Positions 12,988 through 21,061 of a DNA stretch of 64,000 nt are shown here, one piece after another. The stretch is from Streptomyces sp. L2 (GTDB lineage: Bacteria; Actinomycetota; Actinomycetes; Streptomycetales; Streptomycetaceae): NCBI RefSeq assembly GCF_004124325.1, contig NZ_QBDT01000001.1, forward strand, positions 6,262,001 through 6,326,000, given 5' to 3'. The notes beneath the pieces are model-generated. The model made no database searches. It had not been told where the DNA came from and was given only the letters and a program-made list of their open reading frames with translations. The position numbers were made by a program, and so were the translations under genes. Every line of letters begins with the position of its first letter. Within the stretch, counting starts at the first letter, position 1.

Positions 12988-14271
12988 TCAGACCTCCAGC
13001 GCCCGCAGCACCAGCCCCGAGGCCGGCTTCGGCCCGAACGACGTCGACTTGCGTGGCATCGTCACGCCCTGCCGGGCCAGGTCGCGGACGACCTCCTCGC
13101 GGACGGGGTGCATCAGCACGGCCGTACCGCCGTCCCGCTCCGCCTTCTCGACCGTCGCGGCCGTGTCGTGGATGTAGGCGATGTGGGCGGGGGAGTCCTC
13201 GGGGATGTGCCAGACGTGGTCCAGGAGCGTGGCGTGCAGGACCGTGGCGTCCAGGGAGCGCCACGCGGCCGGGCGGTCCTCCGGGATCGTACGGGCCAGC
13301 AGGTCGGGGTCCGGGTGGTCGAGCAGATGGAACGCGCCGTCGCCGGCCAGCAGGAACGCGTTGCCCGCGCAGGCCGCGTCGGCGAGCGTCTCCAGCGCCT
13401 CGGGCAGCGGCACGTCCAGGCGCCGTACCCGGAACAGGCCGTCCACGGCGGCCAGCGCGTCCGCGACCGGCAGCCCGTGCAGCAGGCGGTGGATGGCGCG
13501 GACGCGCAGCGGGTAGCGGGCGGTGTCGACGAGGAGGACCAGGCCGTGGTCCCAGGGGCTGGGCGAGGGATGCTCCGCGCGGAGTTGCCGGTAAGTGGCC
13601 CAGCGGTGGTGGCCGTCGGCGATCAGGGCCTGCTGCTGGGCCAGTTCGCTCTGGATGCCGGCCAGGTCGGCGGGATCGGTGACGGCCCAGAGGCGGTGGT
13701 GGAAGCCGTCCTCGGTGGTCGTGGCCAGCAGCGGAGCGCGCTCGACGGTGCGTTCGACGATCTCGGCCGCCGCGCCGTTCCCGCGATACGTCAGCAGCAG
13801 CGGCTCCAGGTTCGCGCGCGTGGCACGCATCAGGGCGGCGCGATCGGCGACGACGGGCGGCATGACGTCCTCGTGCGGCAGCACCACGCCCTCGGCCGGC
13901 TCCGAGACCAGCAGGGTTCCGATCACGCCCCGCTGCAGCATGCCGTCGCCGTCCCGCTGTTCGTACACGTACAGGCAGGGGTCGGAGTCGGCGGCCAGGA
14001 TGCCCTCGGCGAGCCAGCGGCGCAGCGTGTCGGCTGCCTGTTCGTTGCGGGCCGAGGGGGTGCCGGCCTGCGGCAGGATCAGCCGGACGATGTTGTGCGG
14101 GTCGGCGGACTGGAGGTGGTGCAGGCCGTCGGGGCGTACGACGACGTCGTAGGGCGGGGACGTGACGGCGGCGAGGCTGCCGACCCGGTCGGGGTCGTAG
14201 CGAAGGCCACGGAACGGGGTGAGTTCCAGGCCTCGGCGCACCGTTGCTTCCGAGTGACCTGCTGTGTTCAT
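12988..14271 (-). CDS. DUF1015 family protein
   Basis: 427 residues. The conserved DUF1015 features are visible: LTPFRGLRYDPDRVGSLAAV and TSPPYDVV near the N-terminus, YVYEQRDGDGMLQRGVIGTL, the central ADGHHRWATYRQLRAE motif and a C-terminal FGPKPASGLVLRAL. The ADGHHR stretch, with its paired His, is the family hallmark. The biochemical role of DUF1015 is not known; it is widespread in bacteria and archaea as a stand-alone cytoplasmic protein. The start is an ATG. It is divergent from the HAD phosphatase gene (73 bases between the starts), so the two may share a control region. Confidence 0.88.
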   Translation of the reverse strand: MNTAGHSEATVRRGLELTPFRGLRYDPDRVGSLAAVTSPPYDVVVRPDGLHHLQSADPHNIVRLILPQAGTPSARNEQAADTLRRWLAEGILAADSDPCLYVYEQRDGDGMLQRGVIGTLLVSEPAEGVVLPHEDVMPPVVADRAALMRATRANLEPLLLTYRGNGAAAEIVERTVERAPLLATTTEDGFHHRLWAVTDPADLAGIQSELAQQQALIADGHHRWATYRQLRAEHPSPSPWDHGLVLLVDTARYPLRVRAIHRLLHGLPVADALAAVDGLFRVRRLDVPLPEALETLADAACAGNAFLLAGDGAFHLLDHPDPDLLARTIPEDRPAAWRSLDATVLHATLLDHVWHIPEDSPAHIAYIHDTAATVEKAERDGGTAVLMHPVREEVVRDLARQGVTMPRKSTSFGPKPASGLVLRALEV

Positions 14272-14344
14272 CCCGGCATCGTACGTGTGTCAGTGGCGTG
14301 CGGGATGATCGGGGGAAAGGCGAGCGAACGAGGAGCGATGCGGA

Positions 14345-15385
14345 ATGAGCCAGGGCGTCAGGACGAGGCCCGAGGGCAGTGGGCAGGCCCTGAGCGAGGC
14401 GTACGACACGGCGCTGCTCGACCTCGACGGGGTGGTGTACGCGGGCGGGCAGGCCATCGCGCACGCGGTCGACTCGCTGGCGGTGGCCCGGGACGGCGGG
14501 ATGCGGCTGGCGTACGTCACCAACAACGCGCTGCGCACGCCGGACGCGGTGGCCGGGCATCTGACGGAACTGGGCATACCGACCGGGGCCGAGGACGTCA
14601 TCACCTCCGCGCAGGCCGTCGCGCGGCTGATCAGTGACCAGGTGCCGGCGGGCTCCCGGGTGCTGGTGATCGGCGGTGAGGGGCTGCGGGTCGCGCTGTG
14701 CGAGCGCGGGCTGGTGCCGGTGGAGTCGGCGGACGACGAGCCGGTGGCGGTCGTCCAGGGGTACGGCGGCCCGGACCTGACCTGGTCGCGGTTCGCGGAG
14801 GCGTCGTACGCCGTCCGGCGGGGCCTGCCGTGGTTCGCCTCCAACACGGACCTGACGATTCCGAGCGGGCGCGGGATCGCGCCGGGCAACGGGGCCGCGG
14901 TGGAGGTCGTCCGGATCGCGACGGGTGCGGAGCCGCAGGTGGCGGGGAAGCCGTTGCCGCCCATGCACCGCGAGACGATTCTGCGGACGGGCGCGGAGCG
15001 GCCCTTGGTGGTCGGGGACCGGCTGGACACCGACATCGAGGGCGCGTTCAACGGCGGGGTGGACTCGCTGCTCGTTCTGACCGGCGTCACCGACGGCGCC
15101 CAGTTGCTCGCCGCGCCCCCGCAGCACCGGCCGACGTACGTGGACGCCGATCTCCGCGGCCTGCTCACCGGCCAGCCGGAGATCACCCACGAGGGCGACG
15201 GATTCCGGTGCGGCGGGTGGACGGCGACGGCCGGCGCGGACCGGCTGGAGCTGGAGCACGACGGTGAGGGTGAGGGCGCGCCGCTGGACGGGCTGCGGGC
15301 GTTGTGCGCGGCGGCGTGGACGGCGGCCGGCGAGGGGACCTGCGAGCTGGAGGGGGACAAGGCGCTGGACCGGCTCGGGCTCTGA
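14345..15385 (+). CDS. HAD-IIA family hydrolase (NagD-like phosphatase)
   Basis: 346 residues. HAD motif I is YDTALLDLDGVVYAGG (nucleophile Asp in DLDGV), motif II is YVTNNA, and the C-terminal motif III/IV is PLVVGDRLDTDIEGAFNGG. The large C2 cap between them is typical of the NagD/p-nitrophenylphosphatase group, which dephosphorylates small metabolites such as nucleotides or sugar phosphates. About 60 residues follow the HAD core (LTHEGDGFRCGG and onward) and form an extra C-terminal region seen in actinobacterial members. An AGGAG ribosome binding site precedes the ATG. The exact substrate is unknown. Confidence 0.9.
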   Translation: MSQGVRTRPEGSGQALSEAYDTALLDLDGVVYAGGQAIAHAVDSLAVARDGGMRLAYVTNNALRTPDAVAGHLTELGIPTGAEDVITSAQAVARLISDQVPAGSRVLVIGGEGLRVALCERGLVPVESADDEPVAVVQGYGGPDLTWSRFAEASYAVRRGLPWFASNTDLTIPSGRGIAPGNGAAVEVVRIATGAEPQVAGKPLPPMHRETILRTGAERPLVVGDRLDTDIEGAFNGGVDSLLVLTGVTDGAQLLAAPPQHRPTYVDADLRGLLTGQPEITHEGDGFRCGGWTATAGADRLELEHDGEGEGAPLDGLRALCAAAWTAAGEGTCELEGDKALDRLGL

Positions 15386-15424
15386 GGTTCGCGGAGGGCT
15401 ACAAGCGCCGTGCGCACCTTTCCC

Positions 15425-15476
15425 GGGGCAGGGGGCAGGGGGCAGGGGGCAGGGGGCAGGGGACAGGAGACAGGGG
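15425..15476 (+). repeat. GGGGGCA heptamer minisatellite
   Basis: About five near-perfect tandem copies of GGGGGCA, followed by three diverged 7-8 base copies (GGGGACA, GGAGACA, GGGGATC). It lies between the HAD gene and the iron box of the siderophore operon. The array could form G-rich structures and could vary in copy number. Confidence 0.85.
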
Positions 15477-15489
15477 ATCGAGATTGAAG

Positions 15490-15508
15490 AGAGGGTAGGC
15501 TAACCTAA
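15490..15508. promoter_or_regulatory. Iron box (DmdR/IdeR operator)
   Basis: The 19 bases match the DmdR1/IdeR consensus TTAGGTTAGGCTAACCTAA at 16 positions; the right half CTAACCTAA is perfect. It ends 4 bases before the GTG start of the siderophore permease operon. The repressor with Fe(II) would therefore block transcription under iron sufficiency. Confidence 0.9.
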
Positions 15509-15512
15509 CCTC

Positions 15513-16556
15513 GTGTTGGTCGACAGTCCTCCGAACCAGTGCGCGCGGACCGCCCCCGCGCCCCCGACTCGCCGGGCGGCCCGGGCCGTTGGGCTCCTGC
15601 TCTCGGTCGCGGTCCTCGCGCTCGTCGCGCTGGCGAGCATCGCGATCGGGGCGAAGGCCCTGTCCCCGGACCAGGTCTGGCACGGCCTGTTCCACGGCAC
15701 GGGAACGTACGGGGACGTCGTCGTCGACGAGCGGCTGTCCCGCACCGTCCTCGGTCTGCTGGCCGGTGCCGCGCTCGGCCTGTCCGGGGCGGTGCTCCAG
15801 GCGCTCACCCGCAATCCACTGGCCGACCCCGGCCTGCTCGGTATCAACGCCGGTGCCTCCGCCGCCGTCGTCACGGCCCTCACCTGGTTCGGCGTAACCA
15901 GCCTCACCGGCTATGTCTGGTTCGCCTTCGCGGGCGCCGCCGCGGTCGGCGCGCTGGTGTGGTTCCTCGGCGGCAGCCGGGGCGCCACACCGGTCCGGCT
16001 GGCCCTCGCCGGTACGGCGATCAGCGCCGCGCTGTACGGGTACCTCCAGGCCGTGATGATCATGGACGACGCGGCGCTGAGCAAGATGCGCTTCTGGACG
16101 GTGGGATCACTGGCCTCGGCGAACGACTCCACCATCACCCAGGTCCTGCCGTTCCTGGTCGGCGGCGCGCTCCTCGCCCTCGGTCTGGCCCGGCCGCTGA
16201 ACGCCCTCGCGATGGGCGACGACTCCGCCCGCGCCCTCGGCGCCCACCTGCACCGCACCCGCGCCCTGGCCATGCTCGCGGCGACGGTGCTGTGCGGGGC
16301 GGCGACCGCCGCCTGCGGCCCCATCGTGTTCGTCGGACTGATGGTGCCGCACGCCGTGCGCTCCTTCACCGGACCCGACCTGCGCTGGATCCTGCCGTAC
16401 GCGACCGTCCTCTCGCCCGTGCTGCTGCTCGGCGCCGACATCCTGGGCCGGATCGTGGCCCGCCCCGCGGAACTCCAGGTCGGCATCGTCACCGCGGTCG
16501 TCGGCGGCCCGGTCTTCATCTTTCTCGTACGACGACGGAGGACGGCCCAGCTGTGA
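15513..16556 (+). CDS. FecCD-family iron-siderophore ABC permease 1
   Basis: 347 residues with about nine or ten hydrophobic segments. Family marks: GLSGAVLQALTRNPLADPGLLGINAGAS is split across the second segment, and VGLMVPHAVRSFTGPDLRW forms the cytoplasmic coupling helix that docks the ATPase. It imports ferric siderophores as half of a heterodimeric channel. The GTG at 15513 lies 4 bases from the iron box, which leaves almost no room for a ribosome binding site; either the mRNA is nearly leaderless or translation starts a little further in. It overlaps the next permease by 4 bases (GTGA). No binding protein gene is in the operon. Confidence 0.9.
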   Translation: MLVDSPPNQCARTAPAPPTRRAARAVGLLLSVAVLALVALASIAIGAKALSPDQVWHGLFHGTGTYGDVVVDERLSRTVLGLLAGAALGLSGAVLQALTRNPLADPGLLGINAGASAAVVTALTWFGVTSLTGYVWFAFAGAAAVGALVWFLGGSRGATPVRLALAGTAISAALYGYLQAVMIMDDAALSKMRFWTVGSLASANDSTITQVLPFLVGGALLALGLARPLNALAMGDDSARALGAHLHRTRALAMLAATVLCGAATAACGPIVFVGLMVPHAVRSFTGPDLRWILPYATVLSPVLLLGADILGRIVARPAELQVGIVTAVVGGPVFIFLVRRRRTAQL

Positions 16557-17599
16557 AGACCCGACAGACCAGCCGCGTCCTGCGCACCCCCGGCGGGCTC
16601 TCGCTGCGCGTGGACGTCCGCGCCCTGATCGTCGTCGTACTGCTGCTGGCCGCCGCCTGCGCCGCCGGAGTGGCGCTCATCGGCACCGGCGACGCGAAGA
16701 TCCCCGCCGTCGACGTGCTGCGGGCGCTGGCCGGGAACGGCACCGCCTACCAGGACTTCATCGTCAACGAGCTGCGACTGCCCCGCCTCCTGGTCGGTCT
16801 GCTGGTCGGAGCCTCGCTCGGCCTCGGCGGCGCCCTGTTCCAGTCCGTGTCCCGCAACCCGCTGGGCAGCCCGGACGTGCTCGGCCTGTCCCAGGGCTCC
16901 ACGGCGGGCGCGCTCGTCGTGATCGTGCTGATGTCCGGCAGCGCCGCCCAGGTCACGGCCGGCGCCCTGGTCGGCGGCCTGGTGACCGGGCTGGCCATCT
17001 ATCTGCTCGCCTGGAAACAGGGCGTGCACGGATACCGGCTGGTCCTCGTCGGCATCGGGGTCTCCGCGATCGTGACCGCCGTCAACGGCTACCTGCTCAC
17101 CAAGGCCGACCTGGTGGACGCGGCCCGCGCGGTCATCTGGATGACCGGTTCGCTGGACGGCCGGGACTGGGACCAGGTCTGGCCGCTGCTCCTGCTGTGC
17201 GCCGCCCTCGTGCCGCTGGTCCTCGGCCACGCGCGCGCCCTGCGGACTCTGGAGATGGGCGACGACGTCGCACACGCCCTCGGGGTGCGCGTGCAGCGCG
17301 TCCGGCTGGTGCTGATGGTCTCCGCGGTGCTGCTCACCGCGGCCGCCACCGCAGCCGCCGGCCCGGTCGCCTTCGTGGCCCTCACCGCCCCCCAGCTCGC
17401 CCGCCGCCTCACCCGCTCGCCCGGCCCCAACCTCGTGCCCTCCCTCTGCATGGGCGCCGCCCTCCTGGTCACCGCCGACTGGGCCTCCCAGCGCGCCTTC
17501 GGCGCCGACCAGCTCCCCGTCGGCGTGGTCACCGGCGTCCTCGGCGGCTGCTACCTGCTGTGGCTGCTGGTCACCGAGCGCAGGGCGGGCCGGATATGA
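16553..17599 (+). CDS. FecCD-family iron-siderophore ABC permease 2
   Basis: 348 residues and a paralogue of the preceding permease with the same topology. Marks include SLGLGGALFQSVSRNPLGSP, DVLGLSQGSTAG and the coupling-helix region FVALTAPQLARRLTRSPG. A short charged N-terminus (VKTRQTSRVLRTPGGLSL) precedes the first membrane segment. Its GTG start overlaps the previous stop (GTGA), and its own stop overlaps an ATG of the downstream frame (ATGA). This indicates translational coupling across the whole importer operon under iron control. Confidence 0.93.
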   Translation: MKTRQTSRVLRTPGGLSLRVDVRALIVVVLLLAAACAAGVALIGTGDAKIPAVDVLRALAGNGTAYQDFIVNELRLPRLLVGLLVGASLGLGGALFQSVSRNPLGSPDVLGLSQGSTAGALVVIVLMSGSAAQVTAGALVGGLVTGLAIYLLAWKQGVHGYRLVLVGIGVSAIVTAVNGYLLTKADLVDAARAVIWMTGSLDGRDWDQVWPLLLLCAALVPLVLGHARALRTLEMGDDVAHALGVRVQRVRLVLMVSAVLLTAAATAAAGPVAFVALTAPQLARRLTRSPGPNLVPSLCMGAALLVTADWASQRAFGADQLPVGVVTGVLGGCYLLWLLVTERRAGRI

Positions 17600-17661
17600 C
17601 CGGCCACCCGCCCGCCGCTGAGGGACGGGCGGGCGACAACCAGACAAACCCGAGGAGCACC

Positions 17662-18486
17662 GTGAACCGCCTGTCCGCCGAGAACGTCACCCTCGCCTAC
17701 GACCAGCGCGTCATCGCCGAGCGGCTGTCGGTGGAGATCCCCGACCACTCCTTCACCGTGATCGTCGGCCCGAACGCGTGCGGCAAGTCCACCCTCCTGC
17801 GGGCACTGTCCCGGATGCTCAGGCCGAGCCGGGGCCGGGTGCTGCTCGACGGGCAGGCCATCCAGTCGATGCCGGCCAAGAAGGTCGCGCGGACCCTCGG
17901 CCTGCTGCCGCAGTCGTCCATCGCACCGGACGGCATCACCGTCGCCGACCTCGTCGGCCGCGGCCGCTACCCGCACCAGGGCCTGCTGCGCCAGTGGTCC
18001 GCCGAGGACGAGCGGGTCGTCCAGGAGGCCATGGCCCGGACCGGAACCGCCGAACTCGCCGGCCGCCACGTCGACGAACTGTCCGGCGGGCAGCGCCAGC
18101 GGGTGTGGATCGCCATGGCGCTCGCCCAGCAGACCGAGCTGCTGCTCCTGGACGAGCCGACCACCTACCTCGACATCCAGCACCAGATCGACGTCCTCGA
18201 CCTGTGCGCCGAACTGCACGAGAACCAGGGCCGCACCCTCGTCGCCGTCCTGCACGACCTCAACCACGCCGCCCGCTACGCCACCCACCTCATCGCCCTG
18301 CGCGACGGCGAGGTGATCGCCGAGGGCGCACCGAAGGACATCGTCACGGCCGACCTGGTCGAACGGGTCTTCGGGCTGCGCTGTCAGGTCATCGACGACC
18401 CGGAGACCGGCACCCCGCTGGTGGTCCCGGCGGCCAGGAAGACACGCGCGGACAGGGGGGCGGGCAGGGTCACAGCAGCTTCCTGA
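17662..18486 (+). CDS. FepC-type iron-siderophore ABC ATPase
   Basis: 274 residues. Walker A is GPNACGKSTLLRAL (about residue 35), the signature is LSGGQRQRVWIAMALAQ, Walker B is LLLLDEPTTYLDIQHQ and the H-loop is AVLHDLNHAARYA. These are typical of FepC/FhuC ATPases. The start was taken at the GTG at 17662 because GAGGAG stands 6-8 bases before it and the product begins with the usual NRLSAENVTLAYDQ. An ATG at 17596 overlapping the permease stop would add 22 residues and is the alternative. Its last 17 bases overlap the 3' end of the convergent SCP2 gene. Confidence 0.92.
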   Translation: MNRLSAENVTLAYDQRVIAERLSVEIPDHSFTVIVGPNACGKSTLLRALSRMLRPSRGRVLLDGQAIQSMPAKKVARTLGLLPQSSIAPDGITVADLVGRGRYPHQGLLRQWSAEDERVVQEAMARTGTAELAGRHVDELSGGQRQRVWIAMALAQQTELLLLDEPTTYLDIQHQIDVLDLCAELHENQGRTLVAVLHDLNHAARYATHLIALRDGEVIAEGAPKDIVTADLVERVFGLRCQVIDDPETGTPLVVPAARKTRADRGAGRVTAAS

Positions 18487-18817
18487 GCCGGAACAGGTCC
18501 AGCAGGCTCGCCTCCAGCCTCACCCGGCCCGAGCCCCAGGCCGTCGCGAAGTTCAGGTCGCCGCCGACCAGGGCCACGAGATCGTCGCCGGCCATCGCGA
18601 GCCGGATCTGCGCCTTCTCCCTCGGCATCCCTGGATGGGTGTCGTCCACCTCGATCCGGCCGCCGGTCAGCCGGCCGGCGAAGGTGACGTCCAGGTCGGT
18701 GATGTGGCAGCTCACGGAGCGGTCCATGGCGGCGGCGGCCCGGGCCTCGCCCTCGGCGCCCCGCATGTTGTCCGAAAGCTTTCCCAGCGCTGCCCGGCAC
18801 TCCTCGATCGTGGCCAT
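18470..18817 (-). CDS. SCP2 sterol-binding-domain-like protein
   Basis: 115 residues, essentially a single small SCP2-like lipid-binding domain: an N-terminal helix (MATIEECRAALGKLSDNM), beta strands (SVSCHITDLDVTFAGRLTGG), a middle stretch AQIRLAMAGDDLVALVGG and the C-terminal helix RVRLEASLLDLFRLRKLL. The ATG at 18817 gives the usual family N-terminus; a longer frame upstream is Pro/Trp/Gly-rich and looks non-coding. It converges on and overlaps the FepC gene by 17 bases. A role in hydrophobic ligand binding is inferred from family only. Confidence 0.85.
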   Translation of the reverse strand: MATIEECRAALGKLSDNMRGAEGEARAAAAMDRSVSCHITDLDVTFAGRLTGGRIEVDDTHPGMPREKAQIRLAMAGDDLVALVGGDLNFATAWGSGRVRLEASLLDLFRLRKLL

Positions 18818-18859
18818 CGCGCACGACGGTACCGCAGCGGTTCGCGGTAGCGTCTGGGC

Positions 18860-19285
18860 ATGAGCGAGTCCGTGTCCGGGGCCGAGCCGCCCACCGAGCC
18901 CAAGCCCGAGCCACAGTCCGGGCCACAGCCGGGGCCACAGGCCGAAGCCGGGCCACAACCCGAGGCCAACGCCGAGCCCCGGCCCGAGGCCGGCGCCGGA
19001 CTACAGCCCGAGGCCGGCGCGGAGCCCCGCCGCGACCAGTACGAGCCCGCCGCGCCCGCCCCCCTGGGCGTCCCCCGTACCCCCACCGGCAACGCCGAGG
19101 TGGACGCGCGGCTGGAGCGGCTCGGTGATGCCGACCACCTCACGCCCGACGGACACATCGAGGTGTACGAGGATGTACACAGGGGGCTGCGCGACGCGCT
19201 CACCGCGCTCGACGCCCGCCCGGGACCTCCGGCGCCCCCGTCGTCGTACCCGGCGTCGCCGACGCCGTACCAGAGCAGGAGCTGA
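18860..19285 (+). CDS. Small Pro/Glu-repeat protein upstream of tlyA
   Basis: 141 residues. The first 60 are a degenerate repeat of PEA/PQPG/EAGA units (EPKPEPQSGPQPGPQAEAG and similar) and look disordered. The last 80 contain a compact segment, TGNAEVDARLERLGDADHL followed by GHIEVYEDVHRGLRDALTAL, that looks like a short amphipathic helical hairpin. I recall a similar small protein upstream of tlyA in other actinomycetes but know no function. It ends 7 bases before the tlyA start, so it is probably cotranscribed with tlyA-nadK-recN. Confidence 0.75.
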   Translation: MSESVSGAEPPTEPKPEPQSGPQPGPQAEAGPQPEANAEPRPEAGAGLQPEAGAEPRRDQYEPAAPAPLGVPRTPTGNAEVDARLERLGDADHLTPDGHIEVYEDVHRGLRDALTALDARPGPPAPPSSYPASPTPYQSRS

Positions 19286-19292
19286 ACCGAAC

Positions 19293-20108
19293 GTGGCAGG
19301 AGTCGCACGCCGTCGTCTGGACGCGGAGCTGGTCCGCCGGAAGCTCGCGCGCTCGCGCGAGCACGCCGGCCAGCTGATCGCCGCGGGGCGCGTCACCGTC
19401 GGCAAGACCGTGGCGACCAAGTCCGCCACCCAGGTGGAGACCGCGGCGGCGATCGTGGTCCAGGCCGACGCCGACGACCCGGACTACGTCTCCCGCGGCG
19501 GCCACAAGCTCGCCGGCGCGCTCGCCGCGTTCGTCCCGCAGGGGCTCGTCGTCGAGGGCCGGCGCGCGCTGGACGCCGGTGCCTCCACGGGCGGCTTCAC
19601 GGACGTGCTGCTGCGCGCGGGCGTCGCGCACGTCGTCGCCGTGGACGTCGGTTACGGCCAACTCGCCTGGTCTCTCCGGCAGGATGAACGCGTCACCGTC
19701 AAGGACCGTACGAACGTACGCGAGTTGACGCTCGACGCGATCGATGGGGAGCCGGTGGATCTTGTCGTGGGTGATCTGTCCTTCATCCCGCTCGGACTGG
19801 TGCTGCCCGCGCTGAAGCGGTGCGTGCGGCCGGACGCCGACCTGGTGATGATGGTCAAGCCGCAGTTCGAGGTGGGGAAGGAACGGCTGGGCAGCGGAGG
19901 TGTCGTACGGAGTCCGCAGCTGCGGGCGGACGCCGTGCGCCAGGTCGCCGAGAAGGCCTGGGAGCTGGGACTCGGGGCGCGGGGCGTGACCGCCAGTCCG
20001 CTGCCCGGGCCGTCCGGGAACGTCGAGTACTTCCTGTGGCTGCGTGCCGGGGCGCCCGCCCTGGACCCGGCCGACGTCGACCGAGCAGTGGCGGAGGGGC
20101 CGCGTTGA
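19293..20108 (+). CDS. tlyA: TlyA family rRNA 2'-O-methyltransferase / hemolysin-like protein
   Basis: 271 residues. The N-terminal S4 RNA-binding domain (RRRLDAELVRRKLARSREHA... GRVTVGKTVATKSATQV) is followed by an FtsJ-like methyltransferase domain with the SAM-binding motif LDAGASTGGFTDVLLRAGV and VDVGYGQLAW. Family members methylate 16S and/or 23S rRNA and affect capreomycin sensitivity in mycobacteria. The start is the GTG at 19293 (VAGVARRRLDAEL). The stop codon overlaps the TTG start of nadK. The cluster tlyA-nadK-recN is conserved in actinobacteria. Confidence 0.93.
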   Translation: MAGVARRRLDAELVRRKLARSREHAGQLIAAGRVTVGKTVATKSATQVETAAAIVVQADADDPDYVSRGGHKLAGALAAFVPQGLVVEGRRALDAGASTGGFTDVLLRAGVAHVVAVDVGYGQLAWSLRQDERVTVKDRTNVRELTLDAIDGEPVDLVVGDLSFIPLGLVLPALKRCVRPDADLVMMVKPQFEVGKERLGSGGVVRSPQLRADAVRQVAEKAWELGLGARGVTASPLPGPSGNVEYFLWLRAGAPALDPADVDRAVAEGPR

Positions 20109-21022
20109 CACAGAACCGAGCGCGTACGGTTTTCCTGCTCGCCCACACCGGGCGGCCGGCCGCGATCCGCAGTGCGGAACTCGTGGTCAAGGGCCTGCTG
20201 CGGCACGGTATCGGGGTGCGGGTGCTGGAGGACGAGGCGCGCGACCTGCCGCTCCCCGACGAGGTGGGCACCGTCAAGGAGGCCACCCCGCAGTGCCTGG
20301 ACGGATGTGAGCTGCTGATCGTGCTCGGCGGCGACGGCACGCTGCTGCGCGGCGCCGAGTTCGCGCGGGCCTCCGGGGTGCCGATGCTCGGCGTCAACCT
20401 CGGGCGGGTGGGGTTCCTCGCGGAGGCCGAGCGGGACGACCTCGACCGGGTGGTCGACCGGGTCGTGGCGCGCTCGTACGAGGTCGAGGAGCGGATGACC
20501 GTCGACGTCGTCGTGCACCGCAACGGGGACATCGTGCACACCGACTGGGCGCTGAACGAGGCGGCCGTGCAGAAGGCCGGCGCCGAGAAGCTGCTGGAAG
20601 TCGTGCTGGAGATCGACGGGCGGCCCGTCACCGGCTTCGGCTGCGACGGGGTGGTCCTGTCGACGCCCACCGGGTCCACCGCGTACGCGTTCTCCGCCGG
20701 CGGGCCAGTGGTGTGGCCCGAGGTGGAGGCGCTGCTGATGGTGCCGATCTCCGCGCACGCGCTGTTCGCGAAGCCGCTGGTGACCTCACCGGACTCGGTG
20801 CTCGCGGTGGAGGTGCTGCCGCACATCCCGCCGGGCGTCCTGTGGTGCGACGGGCGGCGGACCGTCGAGCTGCCGCCCGGAGCCCGGGTCGAGGTACGGC
20901 GGGGGGCTGTGCCGGTGCGGCTGGCCCGGCTCCACCACTCCTCTTTCACCGACCGGCTGGTGGCGAAGTTCGCGCTGCCGACCACGGGATGGCGGGGGGC
21001 ACCGCACCACTCGGCGGAGTGA
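20105..21022 (+). CDS. nadK: NAD kinase
   Basis: 305 residues; phosphorylates NAD to NADP. The motifs are LLIVLGGDGTLLRGAEFA (GGDG ATP/polyphosphate site), MLGVNLGRVGFLAEAE and the NAD-binding GCDGVVLSTPTGSTAYAFSA. A TTG start that overlaps the tlyA stop (TTGA) is the only in-frame start giving the complete N-terminus (RARTVFLLAHTGRPAAI). It lies 39 bases upstream of recN, so translational coupling with tlyA is likely. Confidence 0.95.
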   Translation: MTQNRARTVFLLAHTGRPAAIRSAELVVKGLLRHGIGVRVLEDEARDLPLPDEVGTVKEATPQCLDGCELLIVLGGDGTLLRGAEFARASGVPMLGVNLGRVGFLAEAERDDLDRVVDRVVARSYEVEERMTVDVVVHRNGDIVHTDWALNEAAVQKAGAEKLLEVVLEIDGRPVTGFGCDGVVLSTPTGSTAYAFSAGGPVVWPEVEALLMVPISAHALFAKPLVTSPDSVLAVEVLPHIPPGVLWCDGRRTVELPPGARVEVRRGAVPVRLARLHHSSFTDRLVAKFALPTTGWRGAPHHSAE

Positions 21023-21061
21023 CATGGGCGGCCTGTGTGCACTCCCGGCCCCCGACCTCGT

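Noticed and set aside
12752..15259. 835-residue minus-strand open frame spanning the DUF1015 and HAD genes
   Set aside because: It crosses a terminator and two well-supported genes, has no conserved motif and shows the Arg/Pro-rich composition of an out-of-frame shadow.
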